Shown: positions 12,901-24,649, counted from the first letter of the stretch. The stretch: DNA of 64,000 nucleotides from Lepidurus packardi (GCA_023053545.1 JAKZAN010000006.1:253001-317000), one strand, 5' to 3'. A program made the numbers and translations. The notes: generated by a model not told the origin, from the sequence alone.

Positions 12901-14561
12901 TTGAGGAGATTCTTACAAGTACCAATGCAAGCAATTCTACGTTAATGGCTTCGTCACTACGGGGCAACACCGCTAAACTTGAAGGATCGACACATTTCCT
13001 GTTCACTGCCAACTCTTCTAACTTGGGTGAATCAAATGACACCGTAGCGAACATTAGCATCATCCGCAGTACGTCGCCTGACGTAACTGACTATCTCCAA
13101 CATGACGTTTTGGTGGTACTTAACGTCTCCTCCTTGATGGTAAACCGGAAAAATGCGTCGCAAATCGCCTTCGTGTATCACACTAATATACGTTTAGCCG
13201 ACGCTTCAGTCGCCGCTAACAAAACGCACGCCAAGGTCTACAGTCCAAGCGCTACAGGCGATGAACATGACATGCTCCCAACCGGCCGTTATACTGCGAA
13301 CAGCGCCATGGTACAGGTGACGGTTAGCGGCGGGCCTGTTTCCAATATCCCGGAGCTGGTGAATATCTACTTCCGCCCTTTTCCAGCAGTTAACACAAGT
13401 AATTCAGCCAATCGCGTTTTATGCGTTTTCTGGAATTCCAAAGTCAATAATGGTCATGGAGGCTGGTCCACCCGTGGTTGCTCGTACCAAGGCAACGTGA
13501 GTGGCTTGGACCATTGCCAGTGCAACCACCTGTCATGCTTCACGACTCTCTTTATCTACCATGACTACGAACTTACTATCCACGATTCGATTCTGGACAT
13601 CTGGACCAAAATTGGGTGCGGGTTATCAATTATAGGTTGTATTGGTGTCCTAGCCACTTATGCGTTGTTCCCCAAGTGGAGACAACCCAAACCCGGGTAT
13701 TACGGCCATCACGTAATCTTTCACCTCTCGCTGGCTTTAGCTTTGCTGTTGTCCACCTTCTTGGGAGCCTTTGAGCAGACCAGCGATGCCCATGTTTGTT
13801 TATTTATCGCGGGGTTCCTCCACTACTTGATCCTGGTCGTCTTCTTCTGGATGCTGGTGGAAGCTTACTGCCACTACTCCCTCTTCCTGCGAGTTTTAGG
13901 TTTGATGACCTCACATTTCATGTGGAAGGCTTCCGTATTCGCTTGGGTATCACCCTTGGTGCCCGTAATCTTACTGGTGTTGTGCGACAGGGAACTGTAT
14001 TACTACAAGGATCGCAACCAGTACTGCTGGTTGAAGCCTGAGGGCTTTCGCTATGCCTTACTACCGTTTCTTTCTTTGATTGGCTTGATCAACCTAGCCT
14101 TGTATACTCTCATCATTGTCAAAATGCGTTGTACCAAGTCGACCATCAGAAGTACCCAGAGCAAACACTCCTTCACACTTTACACTGCCGTCGTAACATT
14201 CTTCATCATGGGCTTGTCGTGGATTTTTGGATTGCTAGCCATCCGTGAGGCACGGACCTTTTTCAGCTACCTCTTTTGCACCTTCACGTCGTTGCAAGGT
14301 TTTGCCATTTTCTTGCATTTCATAGCCCAGGGAGCAAGGGCTCAAGAAGTGTGGCAGAACTTCATCGAAGGAAAAAGTGACCGAGACAAAGCCCGAGACA
14401 AGATTCTGGACCAAGCAAAACTTAGCAAACCGTCGACTACCCATACTTGTTGCTCCACCTCTGACTCTTCCAGCTGCACGGTTCACTCGCGTGTCGTCGG
14501 TGAGTTTAAAAGCAGAACACGACAGCAAAACGATCCCCGGTACGAAACATCCAATCTCTAA
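9958..14561 (+). CDS. Adhesion GPCR with C-type lectin-like ectodomain
   Basis: Eight exons with consistent phase: 9958-10092, 10174-10425, 10476-10839, 10896-11098, 11640-12158, 12218-12418, 12481-12747, 12825-14561; about 1225 residues. The ATG at 9958 follows an in-frame TGA 6 bases upstream. Order of parts: signal peptide (residues 1-30, LFCWLYYLLCCGIVSITLF); C-type lectin-like domain (about 88-239: WHC, then KNWLDASESCLALGG, ending PFICI); Ig-like segment (about 255-318: LLRCEVKF, IVWIIDG); hormone-receptor-like Cys/Trp segment in exon 5 (CPLERSASYFW, ICLDESKKPVNRTC, W); GAIN region with many NxS/T sites (559-870); GPS with CxFWN, W, C and CQCNHLS (predicted cleavage HL|S near residue 882); seven membrane helices (about 905-1150); and a short Ser/Thr/Cys-rich tail. 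The 7TM resembles latrophilin-type family B2 receptors (WMLVEAY, GLSWIFGL). It is a cell-surface receptor; ligand unknown. No galactose-binding lectin domain of the latrophilin type is seen. Confidence 0.92.
11120..11339. mobile_element. Possible MITE in GPCR intron 4
   Basis: Perfect 15-bp inverted ends GGCTCCCGTATAGCT (11120-11134) and AGCTATACGGGAGCC (11325-11339) bound about 220 bp without coding capacity, inside the largest intron (11099-11639) of the GPCR gene. A related end, AAGCTATACGAGAGCC, occurs at 14961-14976. No convincing target-site duplication is seen, so a transposon origin is inferred. Confidence 0.45.
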
Positions 14562-15368
14562 CGCAAGCCATACGTAACCTCAGTCACCTTTAAATGTGCA
14601 CTCTTTCGTACTCGTACCATTTCGGTATTTATTTTTTTTTATTTTGGACTCGTACAAGAGATTACCAAACATGAATTCAAAAATCCAATGTTGTTTTCAG
14701 AGATTTGTAGTGGCTAGTTAGTTCCTCTCCACGTAACAACCGGCATAAGGCAAAAATTAGAATGTGATCATAGTGTGAAATAACAATCATAGATGGCGCT
14801 CATGTTTTGATTTATTATACATTGGAAAAAAGGTGGATTGGTTGTCCACTAGCTGTTAGTATGTTCAAGCTCACTGTCAAAAGATTGCTGTTCATTAAAT
14901 GTGCTGGTTTTAACGGAAAGGTGTTCCAAAATTCCCCACGCGAACCGCCAATAGACAGCTAAGCTATACGAGAGCCTTAAACTCATTGCTGCAAACGTCC
15001 GGCTGAAGATCACAACGCAATCCGCTCGCAGGAGAATGTTCCAAGAGAATTTTCGCATTGCTTTGGACTCTTTTTTGGGCCCAGGTTCTGTCAATTGCAT
15101 TTATTACTATCACTACTATTATCATACAATCACATAAATAGAGCAACCTTTCACACTGCACAAGAGGGACATTTGGCTGAAAGGTAAAATGCACTTGGAC
15201 AAGATGATACTAAACCATTCAGAGGCCCCAATACAATGGCATTTTTGCAAAAAAAAAAAAAAAAAAAAAAAAATCTTGGCGGCTGTAAATTAAATCACTG
15301 CAGAAATATTACCACCAATAAAAATGCCAAACATTTTCTTGCTACTTTTTAGTTGCTTTCGAATGGAA
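14562..15368. other. Convergent 3' spacer of GPCR and ARMH3
   Basis: Both genes end here from opposite sides, so it should hold both 3' UTRs. An A tract of about 23 bases lies at 15250-15272. No independent gene is supported. Confidence 0.5.
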
Positions 15369-18300
15369 TTAGGCTGTTTTTTCTGACACTTCCTGAAGAA
15401 CCTGACGCAAATCCAAGGTAGAAATATCAAGCATACCTCTGGTATCGGCCGCAATATTTCTGACCTGAAAACCATATTATTATTTAAAAAAAAAATCTGT
15501 CTTCTTAACTTAAGCTGTTTTGAACAGAATCAAAGCTCTCGACTTGAGAATCATCATCTGCTTTCACTTAAAAAAAATAAAATAAACTTACCACATAAGT
15601 CAAAAAAGCATCAAACGGACTTTCAGTATATCTTTCGTAGTTATCCAAGCCGTCTTGGAGTTTGAGCGTTAAGCTCCCATAATTCGTCCTGATCAACTCC
15701 AAAATCTGCTCCTGCGTCGGAGTACTCAGACTCTGCTTCGACAGCCAGGCTTCGATTTTCGGACGAAAGTGCTGCACTATCGAACGGACATTGCCTAGGG
15801 CGCTACTGAGGCGGAGCGCCGAATCGCGTAGCTCGCCTTCTTCTGTAGAATGTCGCAGTGCTTCAAGAAGAAAAATGGCAGAAATAGAAGTGAAAGAAAA
15901 AATTCTGGGCAGTAATAAGATGTCTACCCATAGCGTAGAGGTTATCAAACACCGTATGACAGCGAACGATTTCATAGTACAAGTCATCGTAGGCGTCGGG
16001 CGACGGTAAGAAGGTATCACCGTAGGTTATGAAGACATTCATCAGATTGATGGCCAGTAATGCAATCTTGAGCATTTCTTTGCGCTTCGAAACGGCGCCT
16101 TCGGCATTGGCCAAGAATTTGCAGAGGGCAATAAGCCCCGCCCAGAGTTCCCGCCAAGGACACGATACGACGCGCATGCGACAGCGCTTTTGGTGACAGA
16201 GAATCCGCAGTAATATGCCCAAGGCTAGCCGGTACAGCTCGTACGGGAAGCTTTTGAGCAGATGACTCACCAGGAATTCAATGATTAAATCTTTAAAAAA
16301 AGAAAAGGAGTTAAGAATTCTGCCGTTTGAAGCACGTCTCCAAGATATTTCTCCCCAACTGCAGATATAGCAAGATATTTCTTATATTCTACCTACTTCT
16401 GCAGATTTAGCAGCTAGTACTGACGTATTTCTAAAGTTTTTTTCTTAATTAGTGCAATTGTTAAGCTATTGCTGCCTATTTCTGCCAAGTAAACAGGACA
16501 ATTTCGTCCCAACTGCAGATATAGCAAGATATTGCTTATATTCTACCAATTTCTGCAGATTTATCAGCTACTACTGACATATTCTTACAGTTTTTTTCAT
16601 AATTAGTGCAAGTGTTAAGCTATTGCTGGCTATTTCTGCCAAGTAAACGGGACAATTTCGTCCCAACTGCAGATATAGCTAGATATTGCTTACATTCTAC
16701 CCATTTCTGCAGATTTATCAGCTAGTACTGACATATTTCTAAACTTTTTTTCTTAATTAGTGAAACTGTTAAGCTATAGCTGCCTATTTCTCCCAAGTAA
16801 ACAGGACAATTTCGTCCCAACTGCAGATATAGCAACAAATTGCTTGAATTCTACCTATTTCTGCAGATTTATCATCTAGTAGTGACATATTTCTAAAGTT
16901 TTTTTCTTAATTGGTGAAACTGTTAAGCTACTGCTGCCTATTTCTGCCAAGTAAACAGGAAAATTTTGTCCCAACTGCAGATATAGCTAGATATTGCTTA
17001 CATTCTACCCATTTCTGCAGATTTAACAACTAGTACTGACATATTTTTATAGTTTTTTTCTTAATTAGTGAAACTGTTAAGCTATTGCTGCCGATTTCTG
17101 CCAAGTAAACAGGACAATTTCGTCCCAACTGCAGATATAGCAAGATATTACTTACATTCTACCTATTTCTGCAGATTTATCAGCTAGTACTGACATATTT
17201 CTAGTGTTTTTTTCTTAATTAGTGAAATTATTAAGCTATTGCTGCCTATTTCTGACAAGTAAACAGGACAATTTCGCCCCAACTGCAGATATAGCAGCAA
17301 GTACTGACATATGTCTAGTGTTTTTCTTAATTAGTGCAAGTGTTAAGCTATTGCTGCCTATTTCTGCCAAGTAAACAGGAAAATTTTGTCCCAACTGCAG
17401 ATATAGCAAGAAATTGCTTACATTCTACCCATTTCTGCAGATTTACGAGCTAGTACTGACATCTTTCTACAGTTTTTTTCTTAATTAGTGCAAGTGTTAA
17501 GCTATTGCTGCCTATTTCTGCCAAGTAAACAGGACAATTTCTTCCCAACTGCAGATATAGCAAGATATTGCTTATATTCTACCTATTTCTGCAGATTTAG
17601 CAGCTAGTACTGACAGATTTCAAGTTTTTTTCTAAATTAGTGTGAAATTCTTGCTATTGCTGCCAATTTCTGCCACGTTAGCTCAAAATTCTTGCCATTT
17701 CTGCAGAAATGGAATGTTTTCCTACCTAATAGACCACAAATGAGAGGTCTGGGCGTCACTTTCTTCTCCGCCACGACTTTCCGGTGTCGCATGACTGCCT
17801 TATGAATGGTAACTGGAAAAATGAGCCCCGCGTCATGCATCAGCGACAAGGCGTAATCATCTTCGCAAATGACGGTTAAAGTTAACAAGCATAGTTTGGT
17901 GTGCGGCTGCGTGGGCTCCGAGTTGGAATGTCTGGGACTACCGGCATTGGAATTACTGCTAGTCGGTACGACTTCTCCTCTGGTGGATTGCATAACTACC
18001 GAACTGCCCAAATCAAAATCAAAAATGTCACTTTTCTTATTTAATTTCTTATTTTAAAATCTGTATAATCTACCAGTATTCCAGAAACGTGACTAGTAGG
18101 TTCGCCGGAACAATTTCTGCGGGTTTCGGCGGAGTTTCACCATCAGGATTTAACGGCGTTTCTTCTTCTTTGGAGAACTCCCCGGTTTTCCCCGGAATTC
18201 CTGACAAAGACGATTCCGCGTGCGATAAAACGCTCGTAAACGTCCGACTCAAGTGAACTGCTTTATACAAGGCCAACAACATCGCGTCTTGTGCACTGAA

Positions 18301-19702
18301 AACCCAGAAAATTCGCAAAATTAATTCAATTTCATTCATTTCTCCCTTTTCCTCCATTTCCAATTTTGAATTCCCCAAGTTTCTGGACTTTCCCTCAACT
18401 TTCTGTTCTGAAAATCCATTCACACGCATGAAAAGCCATGAAAATCAATTCACAAGCAAAAAAGAGGAGCTAAAAGGAAAGAAAAGGAAGCAAAAAGAGG
18501 TAAATTACAAGAGTCGTCGCGTGTCAGAACCCGATAAGGTATCCTCGCTTAAAAACATGCTTCCCACCATGGAAGTTAGGGACGAAAACCACGAGGAATG
18601 TGTTTCTGATGATCGCGACGCCACGTAATGCTGATTAGACCGCCACAGACAATTGGTTATAACCTGCAATTACAATGAAACCTAATTTTTCCCCGTTTTC
18701 CGTTCCGTAAACCTGTTCATGAAGCTCCAACACACCTGTCCGAAGCTCGTTAAGGCCAACTCGTCATCCAAGAGCGAAAACTGGATGATATAGGGATTTT
18801 CCACTCGCGAATTGGAAGCTCGGAAACTCAACAAGAACGAGAACAAGGACACTACTTGTTCGCCTAGGATATTTCTCCAAAAACTGGAAGACAATACCTG
18901 CAAAGAAAGGTGTGTTATTTTTGATTCTTCTTCTTTTATTGGTGTGGATCTTCTTTTTTTTTTAAATGAAATTTACTTGGATTAATGCCTCGAAAACGGG
19001 GTGGATCATAAGGACTTCCATTAAAGGATTACTGTTGACATTATCGGTGCCCGTGGCTAACAAGAGCAAAAGCTTGAGACTGAAGAGTTTCGTACACGTG
19101 ACGTAATCGCCGGTCAGGAATTCGCAGCAGTGCTCGATGAGGCTTTCCATGACGATGGGAACGCTGGTTTGGCCGAAGAGGAAGCCGGTAATCGTGCAGG
19201 TGTCGTGTTGCGCCGCACAAAGGCGGTGGAAAGCCGCGCGCAAGATGGCGCAGAGCGTTTGTAAGCTGTAGACGACCGACACTTGGTTTTCATTGTTGAG
19301 GGCGGTGACGGCGCGACGGAATAATTCGTGGATGACTTGATTTTTGGTGCCGATTTGTTCGCAGGTTAACTGGGTTAATTCCGACTCTAAATAATCCGCC
19401 TAAAAATGGAGAAAAAAAAATTAGGAAAATTGTTTGGCTCAGAAAAGTTCTTTTATAGTTGGTTTGTGGATAGTTTTACGGTACTTTGGGTTTGAGGAGG
19501 AAGAACTCGGTCCAGAAATTAGGATTTGAGAGCGATGGGTCTTCTCCCTGTGGAAATGAATATGATTTTTAATAACAATTTAAGAATTTTTAGGAATAGA
19601 ATAGATAGTTTTCGTTACTTTTAATAAGGTTTCATAACTCTGGACGACTTTTTCACGTAACAACTTCTTGGATCCTGACGTATGCCTCTTTTTAGAAGAC
19701 AT
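15369..19702 (-). CDS. ARMH3: ARMH3 (C10orf76) Golgi armadillo-like protein
   Basis: Ten exons: 19702-19619, 19547-19485, 19399-18977, 18897-18736, 18630-18509, 18295-18074, 18003-17726, 16290-15928, 15860-15592, 15464-15369. Joined they give 693 codons plus TAA, close to the roughly 690 residues of vertebrate ARMH3. Recognisable blocks: EKVVQSYE near the N-terminus, LQTLCAI, LLALYKAVHLSRTF, SWFSSLTSMVGSMF (exon 5), MRHRK, RPLIC, FVSH/ELYRLALGIL, CPWRELWAGL, FITYGDTFLPSPDAYDDLYY, and TLKLQDGLDNYERYTE near the C-terminus. The family binds PI4KB and GBF1 at the Golgi and supports PI4P production; it is all-helical, without catalytic residues. Exon 4/5 is the weakest join: I chose donor CAG|GTGTGT (18736) with acceptor ATCAG (exon from 18630), because the stronger-looking donor at 18713 breaks the frame into exon 5 but joins exon 6 directly. 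That leaves a possible exon-5-skipped isoform. Intron 7 is 1435 bp of tandem repeat; the other introns are 67-213 bp. Confidence 0.95.
16354..17690. repeat. About 154-bp tandem array filling ARMH3 intron 7
   Basis: CCCAACTGCAGATATAGC recurs at 16354, 16508, 16662, 16816, 16970, 17124, 17278, 17390 and 17544. Spacing is 154 bp, except one 112-bp unit (17278-17389) with an internal deletion. Each unit also holds ATTTCTGCAGATTTA, CTAGTACTGACATATTTCT, a T-rich run and CTATTTCTGCCAAGTAAAC. Units differ by scattered substitutions, so the array is not brand new. It occupies nearly the whole intron. Confidence 0.92.
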
Positions 19703-20206
19703 TGCCTGCTTATGGCAGTATTTTTTTATTGGGAAAAAACACCGCGATTTTGGGACAAATGTCAACAGTGAGACTTGTCTGGTTCGTCACTCGGAGCCAT
19801 GCAAGCGTTCAACCGCGAACGTTAATATTTATGAACGCTGATCAGCGAAACTTTATTTGCACTATTTAAAAAAGGCCTTATCACTATATAAATGTACTCC
19901 TTATAAAATCTTGATACTCTTATTATAACTCTTTGAATTAAATTATTTGATATTCTAAGGATTTAGAATAAGGGTAAGCTCCACGAGTTTTTCTCATTAT
20001 GTTTGTAATTCCCGTGGCAGATTTCCTAAGTTTGTGAATGCTAGCGCCATCTAATGTTTGGTTTCCACACTCCAAGTCCAAACAAAGCTTCGTGACGGAT
20101 CATTGAGTGTTCTAGAGTGACCTGACTTGGCTGTGTCATCACCAACGAGAAAAAAGACTTATCCAAGACGTCAAAACAACTTCCTGCACTGAAAAACCGC
20201 AGCTTG
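19703..20206. promoter_or_regulatory. Probable shared head-to-head promoter region
   Basis: ARMH3 starts leftward at 19702. To the right, AGCTTG|GTAAGAG at 20206 is a strong donor with no coding frame before it, which looks like the end of a 5' UTR exon of the first TMBIM gene. Both transcripts should therefore start in this roughly 0.5-kb interval. No TATA box is obvious; the bidirectional promoter is inferred from layout. Confidence 0.4.
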
Positions 20207-21046
20207 GTAAGAGAAACCTATCTCGTTTACATTTTTTTCATAAGTCGTGACTGAAAAACGTGGCAATTAGTCTCAAGTTCCAGCCCAGTCTAGAATTAGA
20301 AGGTCACCTAAGGTAAACAAACAGAAACCGTTGCGTCAGTAAAGGTTAGCCGATTAGTGTAGTAGGTTAATTGGAGCATGAACTGGTAATTTGTAAGATA
20401 CCATAATCTATAAAATACATATTATTATTAACCCTTCGCTTTTCACAGGTATGCTCATGTAAAGGAAAACTAACGGAAACATCCCAGAAATTTTTAATCC
20501 TACTCTCCTAAGTTCAAAAGCTTAATCCTTTCGAGTTGTTTCCAACAACACAACCAGCATTGCAGTGTTCCGGAACTTAGTTCATTATCTTTCATTCGTC
20601 AACTTCTATCGTTCAGTTCCGTTCAACTGAAAGGAACTTTTCAAAAGTTCCGGCCCACTGACTTGTAGGCCAAAAAACTGTTTCCGTTCTCCAGACAAGA
20701 TCAGCAAGCATATTCAATCGATAATAGTAGAGTTAAATTGTAGTAGATTGGCCAATTGCCACTTTAAAGTGCTTAAACGTTTATTATTCCATTTCTGTCT
20801 GCTGGCAATACGGGCGATTTTTCTATGTTTCAATGGTCAAAACTCGACCTTATTGACTTTCTTTTAAAGAGTCGGTCGATGGTAACGCCCAGCACTTCCT
20901 ACACTTGCTTTGTATATTTGATAAACTTAAACATCAACATGAAACTATCTTTAGAGTTGATCCGACCCATAACGTGTGTGTTTGTTGCTTTATAGTATGT
21001 TTCTTTCTTTATTTTTGTACTGTGCGCTTTGAAAGAGCTAAACCAG

Positions 21047-22848
21047 ATGAATCCTCAACAACCACCAAATCCTAGCTATCCCGGCTACCCAACTCAAGCA
21101 CCAAACGCGCCTGGATATCCGCCCAACCCGCAAAACCAGGCGCAATACGGCTGGTCGGGTCCATGGAATGCTTCTGGTCAACCTGGTACTCTTCTCTTTC
21201 CTCACCAAAAAATGCTTTATTCCTTAAAATGCTTGAATTTCTCCCGCTTTTCGCATGTTCGAAACCTACTCGTGTCTTCTCTCTCTCTCTTTCAGTATTT
21301 TTTTAAAAAGTTTTATATTAAAAAAATATTTCTTAATGTTTAATTTCATATTTTTAATGAATATTTCTTAGAAAACTCTTGATTGCTAGGAACTTTCCAT
21401 TATACTTAATCCGGTTTTAGCACTCTTGCCTGCATTTTACCTGAACACTTTTATCCTTAATGATCTGTCAAAAATCAAATATTTTTCTCTAATTAATTTA
21501 TTTTTCTCTCTAATATTTTTTTTTTATTTTCTTACTTATTAGGCACTTTACTTCTTTGCTTACCTAATCATAAAAACTAAAGATATTAATATTTTTCTTT
21601 CATTTTTAAAGAAGCTCCTCCACCGTATCCAGGCGGCTATCCACCCCAATCGCAATACGTTCCGCAGCCTCCGCAGCAGCATCCAGGTCCTTCCAATACC
21701 ATGTACGGTTCTTATAGCGGTGATGCCGAGGCTCCGTTACATGATGGTGGCTCTGGCGCTTTCCTCTTTTCGGAAAAGACGATCCGAATGGCTTTCGTGA
21801 GGTAAAAAAAAAATCAGAAAAATTCAAATGCTCTTGTTAGAAAATAAAAAGCATGACATTTTAATTGTCATTCTTTTTGTAGGAAAGTATTCTCGATTCT
21901 CATGTGCCAACTGGCAGTGACTGTCGCGTTTATCGCACTTTTCGTCTACGAACCGCGAGTGAAACACTTTGCGCACGCTAATGCTTGGCTCTGGTGGGTG
22001 GCTTTTGGACTCACCTTCGCTTTGCTCATCGTTCTCGCTTGCTGTGATGGAGTGAGACGTAAATGGCCCACGAACATCATCCTCTTGAGTCTCTTCACGA
22101 TTTGCGAAGGCTTTATGCTCGGTTTTGTCTCCTCAGTCTACGAAGTAACTACCTTTTTTCGTTTAGTTTTTATCTAGTTATTTTGTTGATCTATTTTATC
22201 TGCTAATCCATTTATTCGTGAAATAAATTGAATAAATTAGTAAGAAATAAGAAATAAATTAAAAATAAAATAGAAATAAATTGGAAAAAATATTCATATT
22301 TATTTTAATTTATTTTAATTTATTTATCGTGATAAATAAATGGAATAAATTGAAAGTAAATTAGTAAGAAATAAGAAATAAATTAAAAATAAATTGGAAA
22401 TAAACTAGATATAAATTAGAAATAAATAAATAAATAATTGGAAAAAATATTCATATTTTTTTGCAAAATTTATTAGAAAGATGAAGTTCTTATGGCCATT
22501 GGCATCTGCACGGCGGTTTGTTTGGCGCTGACCATCTTCGCGATGCAAACCAAATGGGATTTCACGATGATGGGCGGGATTTTGTTCGTCTGCTGCATCG
22601 TTTTGCTGATCTTCGGCATTGTGGCGATTTTCGTCCAAAATCGGATCATGTCGCTCGTGTATTCTTCGATGGGGGCGATCTTGTTCTCAGTCTATCTCGT
22701 CTTCGATGTGCAGCTCATGTTAGGCGGCAAACACAAGTACTCGATTTCGCCGGAAGAGTACATTTTCGCAGCTTTGAATCTCTATCTTGACATTATTAAT
22801 ATCTTCTTGTACATCTTGGCCATAATTGGCGGTTCACGCCGGGACTGA
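21047..22848 (+). CDS. GRINA: TMBIM/GRINA (Lifeguard) protein, paralogue 1
   Basis: Four coding exons: 21047-21185, 21612-21801, 21883-22144, 22477-22848; 320 residues. A probable non-coding first exon ends at 20206. The N-terminal ~85 residues are Pro/Gly/Tyr/Gln-rich (PSYPGYPTQAPNAPGYPPNP, PPYPGGYPP), as in GRINA. Then come SEKTIRMAFVRKVFSILMCQ and seven membrane helices, with RRKWPTNIILL after helix 2 and the family signature GGKHKYSISPEEYIFAALNL before the last helices, ending GGSRRD. The family sits in ER/Golgi membranes, leaks Ca2+ and restrains apoptosis; Asp/Glu residues in the last helices (FDVQLMLGG, YLDIINIF) are in place. First of three tandem copies on the same strand; intron 3 (22145-22476) is an A/T-rich AAATAAATT low-complexity tract. 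Confidence 0.95.
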
Positions 22849-24343
22849 TAGTCTCTTTGTTTGTTTTTAATTAGATTGGATTTTTTTTTTAATATTACTC
22901 TATTTAAACTTTCTTGGAGTTGTTTTGGTGGAATCTGTAGGCATGATTTGGATAAAGAACAGTTTCTTTTTCTCTTTTTACATGTTCTCCCACTAGTCCA
23001 ATTTTGCTTACGTGGTTATTCTCGAGAAAGAAAGACAAAAATAAGCGAAAGTTTAAAAAAAGAAAGTTTCTTGGATAACTTTGTACTGTTTCCGAAATGT
23101 AGTGGCATTCCGTGTAAACCGCGCCATTACCTGATTCTAACTGTATTTGATTTGATTGGCGCAGAATATACTAATCTATAGTTTGACGTCGAGCGTTAGT
23201 TGCTTCCTTGTTTAGAATTTTCGAACATTTGGAAATACTTATCATTATATTGATGAAACCGCGCGCGTTCAAATAGGACGCTTTCCAAACATGCGCACCA
23301 CCTTGTGGGTAGTTAGGAAAGACTAGAAGTAAGGGTGACGACGCTTCGGAGTTACGGTGTAGTGGACCCCTTTGCATTGTCTTGATTACCTGATTCAAAA
23401 GACGTTTCTACTTATTTCCAGGAAATAAATCCACGCATTTCATATTAGTACTCATTTTAAAGAAATGGCACACAGTGTTCCATATGTGACACTTTTTGCA
23501 AGAAGCTAATGCATGAAATGCGTGTAATTTAATGCATGTAAGTACTCAGAATATATTCCGGTTAATTTCGTTGGTAAACAATATTTTCAATATTCCTTTA
23601 AAACTTGAAGATTATATTCATAGATCGCTTTACCAGTAGTTGAATGCCAATAAATGATTTTTTTCGTCTGAATGTGAATTTTCAAATGTGTTTTAATGTT
23701 AACTAAAGTCAATTTTAATCAATTCAAATCGAGATACAATTAAGCGTCATGAAATGTATTACATAACTGAGTTTAGAAGTCCGTTTAAATCAATACGGAA
23801 TATCGTTTGATTCAAGTTCTTAATTATTTAATTTTTTATTGTTATTTTTTATGTTTATTTAAATTTAGGAATCTGGGTTATATAGTTCTACGAATCCAGC
23901 ATACGTAAACGTGTTTGCTAATGGGGGAAACCCACATGCAGATTTCGTGGCGATTCCCCGTAGAGCAGTTTCGGGGTATTTTCCCTTCTTCTCTTCCTAA
24001 CATTCGTTATCCACGTTACTTCAAGCAAATGATGTGAATGAAATGCATAAAAAAGCGGGGAAAACCAAAGAAAGCGGAGAAAGGGCGGAAACCCAGTTTC
24101 CTTTGCTGTAGAACGGTTGACGCATTCCCCTCCAGAAAGTTGAGCAATCTTGTAAGGCGTAGTATAGCAACCTATGTAAGTTTAGTTGTCACTGTTCGCT
24201 TAACGAGCCTCACGTCTCAATCTAAGAAGACCTTAGCCAATAGAGGTAGTGTTTTTTAACTTCCTTGCTGCTTGATTCAAAGTGAGTTTGTGTGGTATGG
24301 TTCTTAACCATATGGTTTCTCAGCACTTGGTGGGAATTATATC
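22849..24343. other. Intergenic between TMBIM copies 1 and 2
   Basis: A/T-rich, no supported gene. It should hold the 3' UTR of copy 1 and the promoter of copy 2. ATGCATGAAATGCGTG-like repeats occur near 23500-23540. Confidence 0.45.
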
Positions 24344-24475
24344 ATGAACACTATTGACGAAAGTAAGAAGAAAAGTGAAGACCGTGCTCAAGTCGCTCAA
24401 TGTGTTGTATGCTGCGTAGGCTGCCTCGAATGTTTCACAGCGTTAGTTGAGCTTATACTCCTCTGTTTCGGGTAA
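24344..24475 (+). CDS. Small Cys-rich membrane-type ORF, 43 aa (candidate)
   Basis: ATG at 24344 to TAA at 24473-24475, 43 residues. The first ~17 are polar and charged (MNTIDESKKKSEDRAQ); the rest are hydrophobic with six Cys (CVVCCVGCLECF, then ALVELILLCFG), the look of a tail-anchored or cysteine-rich transmembrane micropeptide. It lies 175 bp upstream of the ATG of TMBIM copy 2. Its stop overlaps a possible donor (CGG|GTAATG) that could splice to the acceptor TTTTACAG at 24607, so it may be an upstream ORF in that gene's leader. Unrecognised; chance is possible at this length. Confidence 0.3.
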   Translation: MNTIDESKKKSEDRAQVAQCVVCCVGCLECFTALVELILLCFG

Positions 24476-24649
24476 TGCCCTGGGAAATACTTAAGCAATA
24501 CAAGCTTCTATTAACTTATTGCACCGATTATACTCTAACTTAACTGGAAGTTGGTTGTATTGTTAACAATATAGCCATGTCTTCAATCTTTTTTTTTTCT
24601 TTTACAGGAAGTAGGGAACTTTAATCAAGAGTGCAACTTAGTTGGTAGA

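Noticed and set aside
9958..14561. Assignment of the GPCR as a latrophilin/Cirl orthologue
   Set aside because: The 7TM is latrophilin-like, but the expected galactose-binding lectin domain and olfactomedin domain are not seen; a C-type lectin-like domain is present instead.
16354..17690. CRISPR-like array
   Set aside because: Whole 154-bp units are repeated with no unique spacers, inside a eukaryotic intron.
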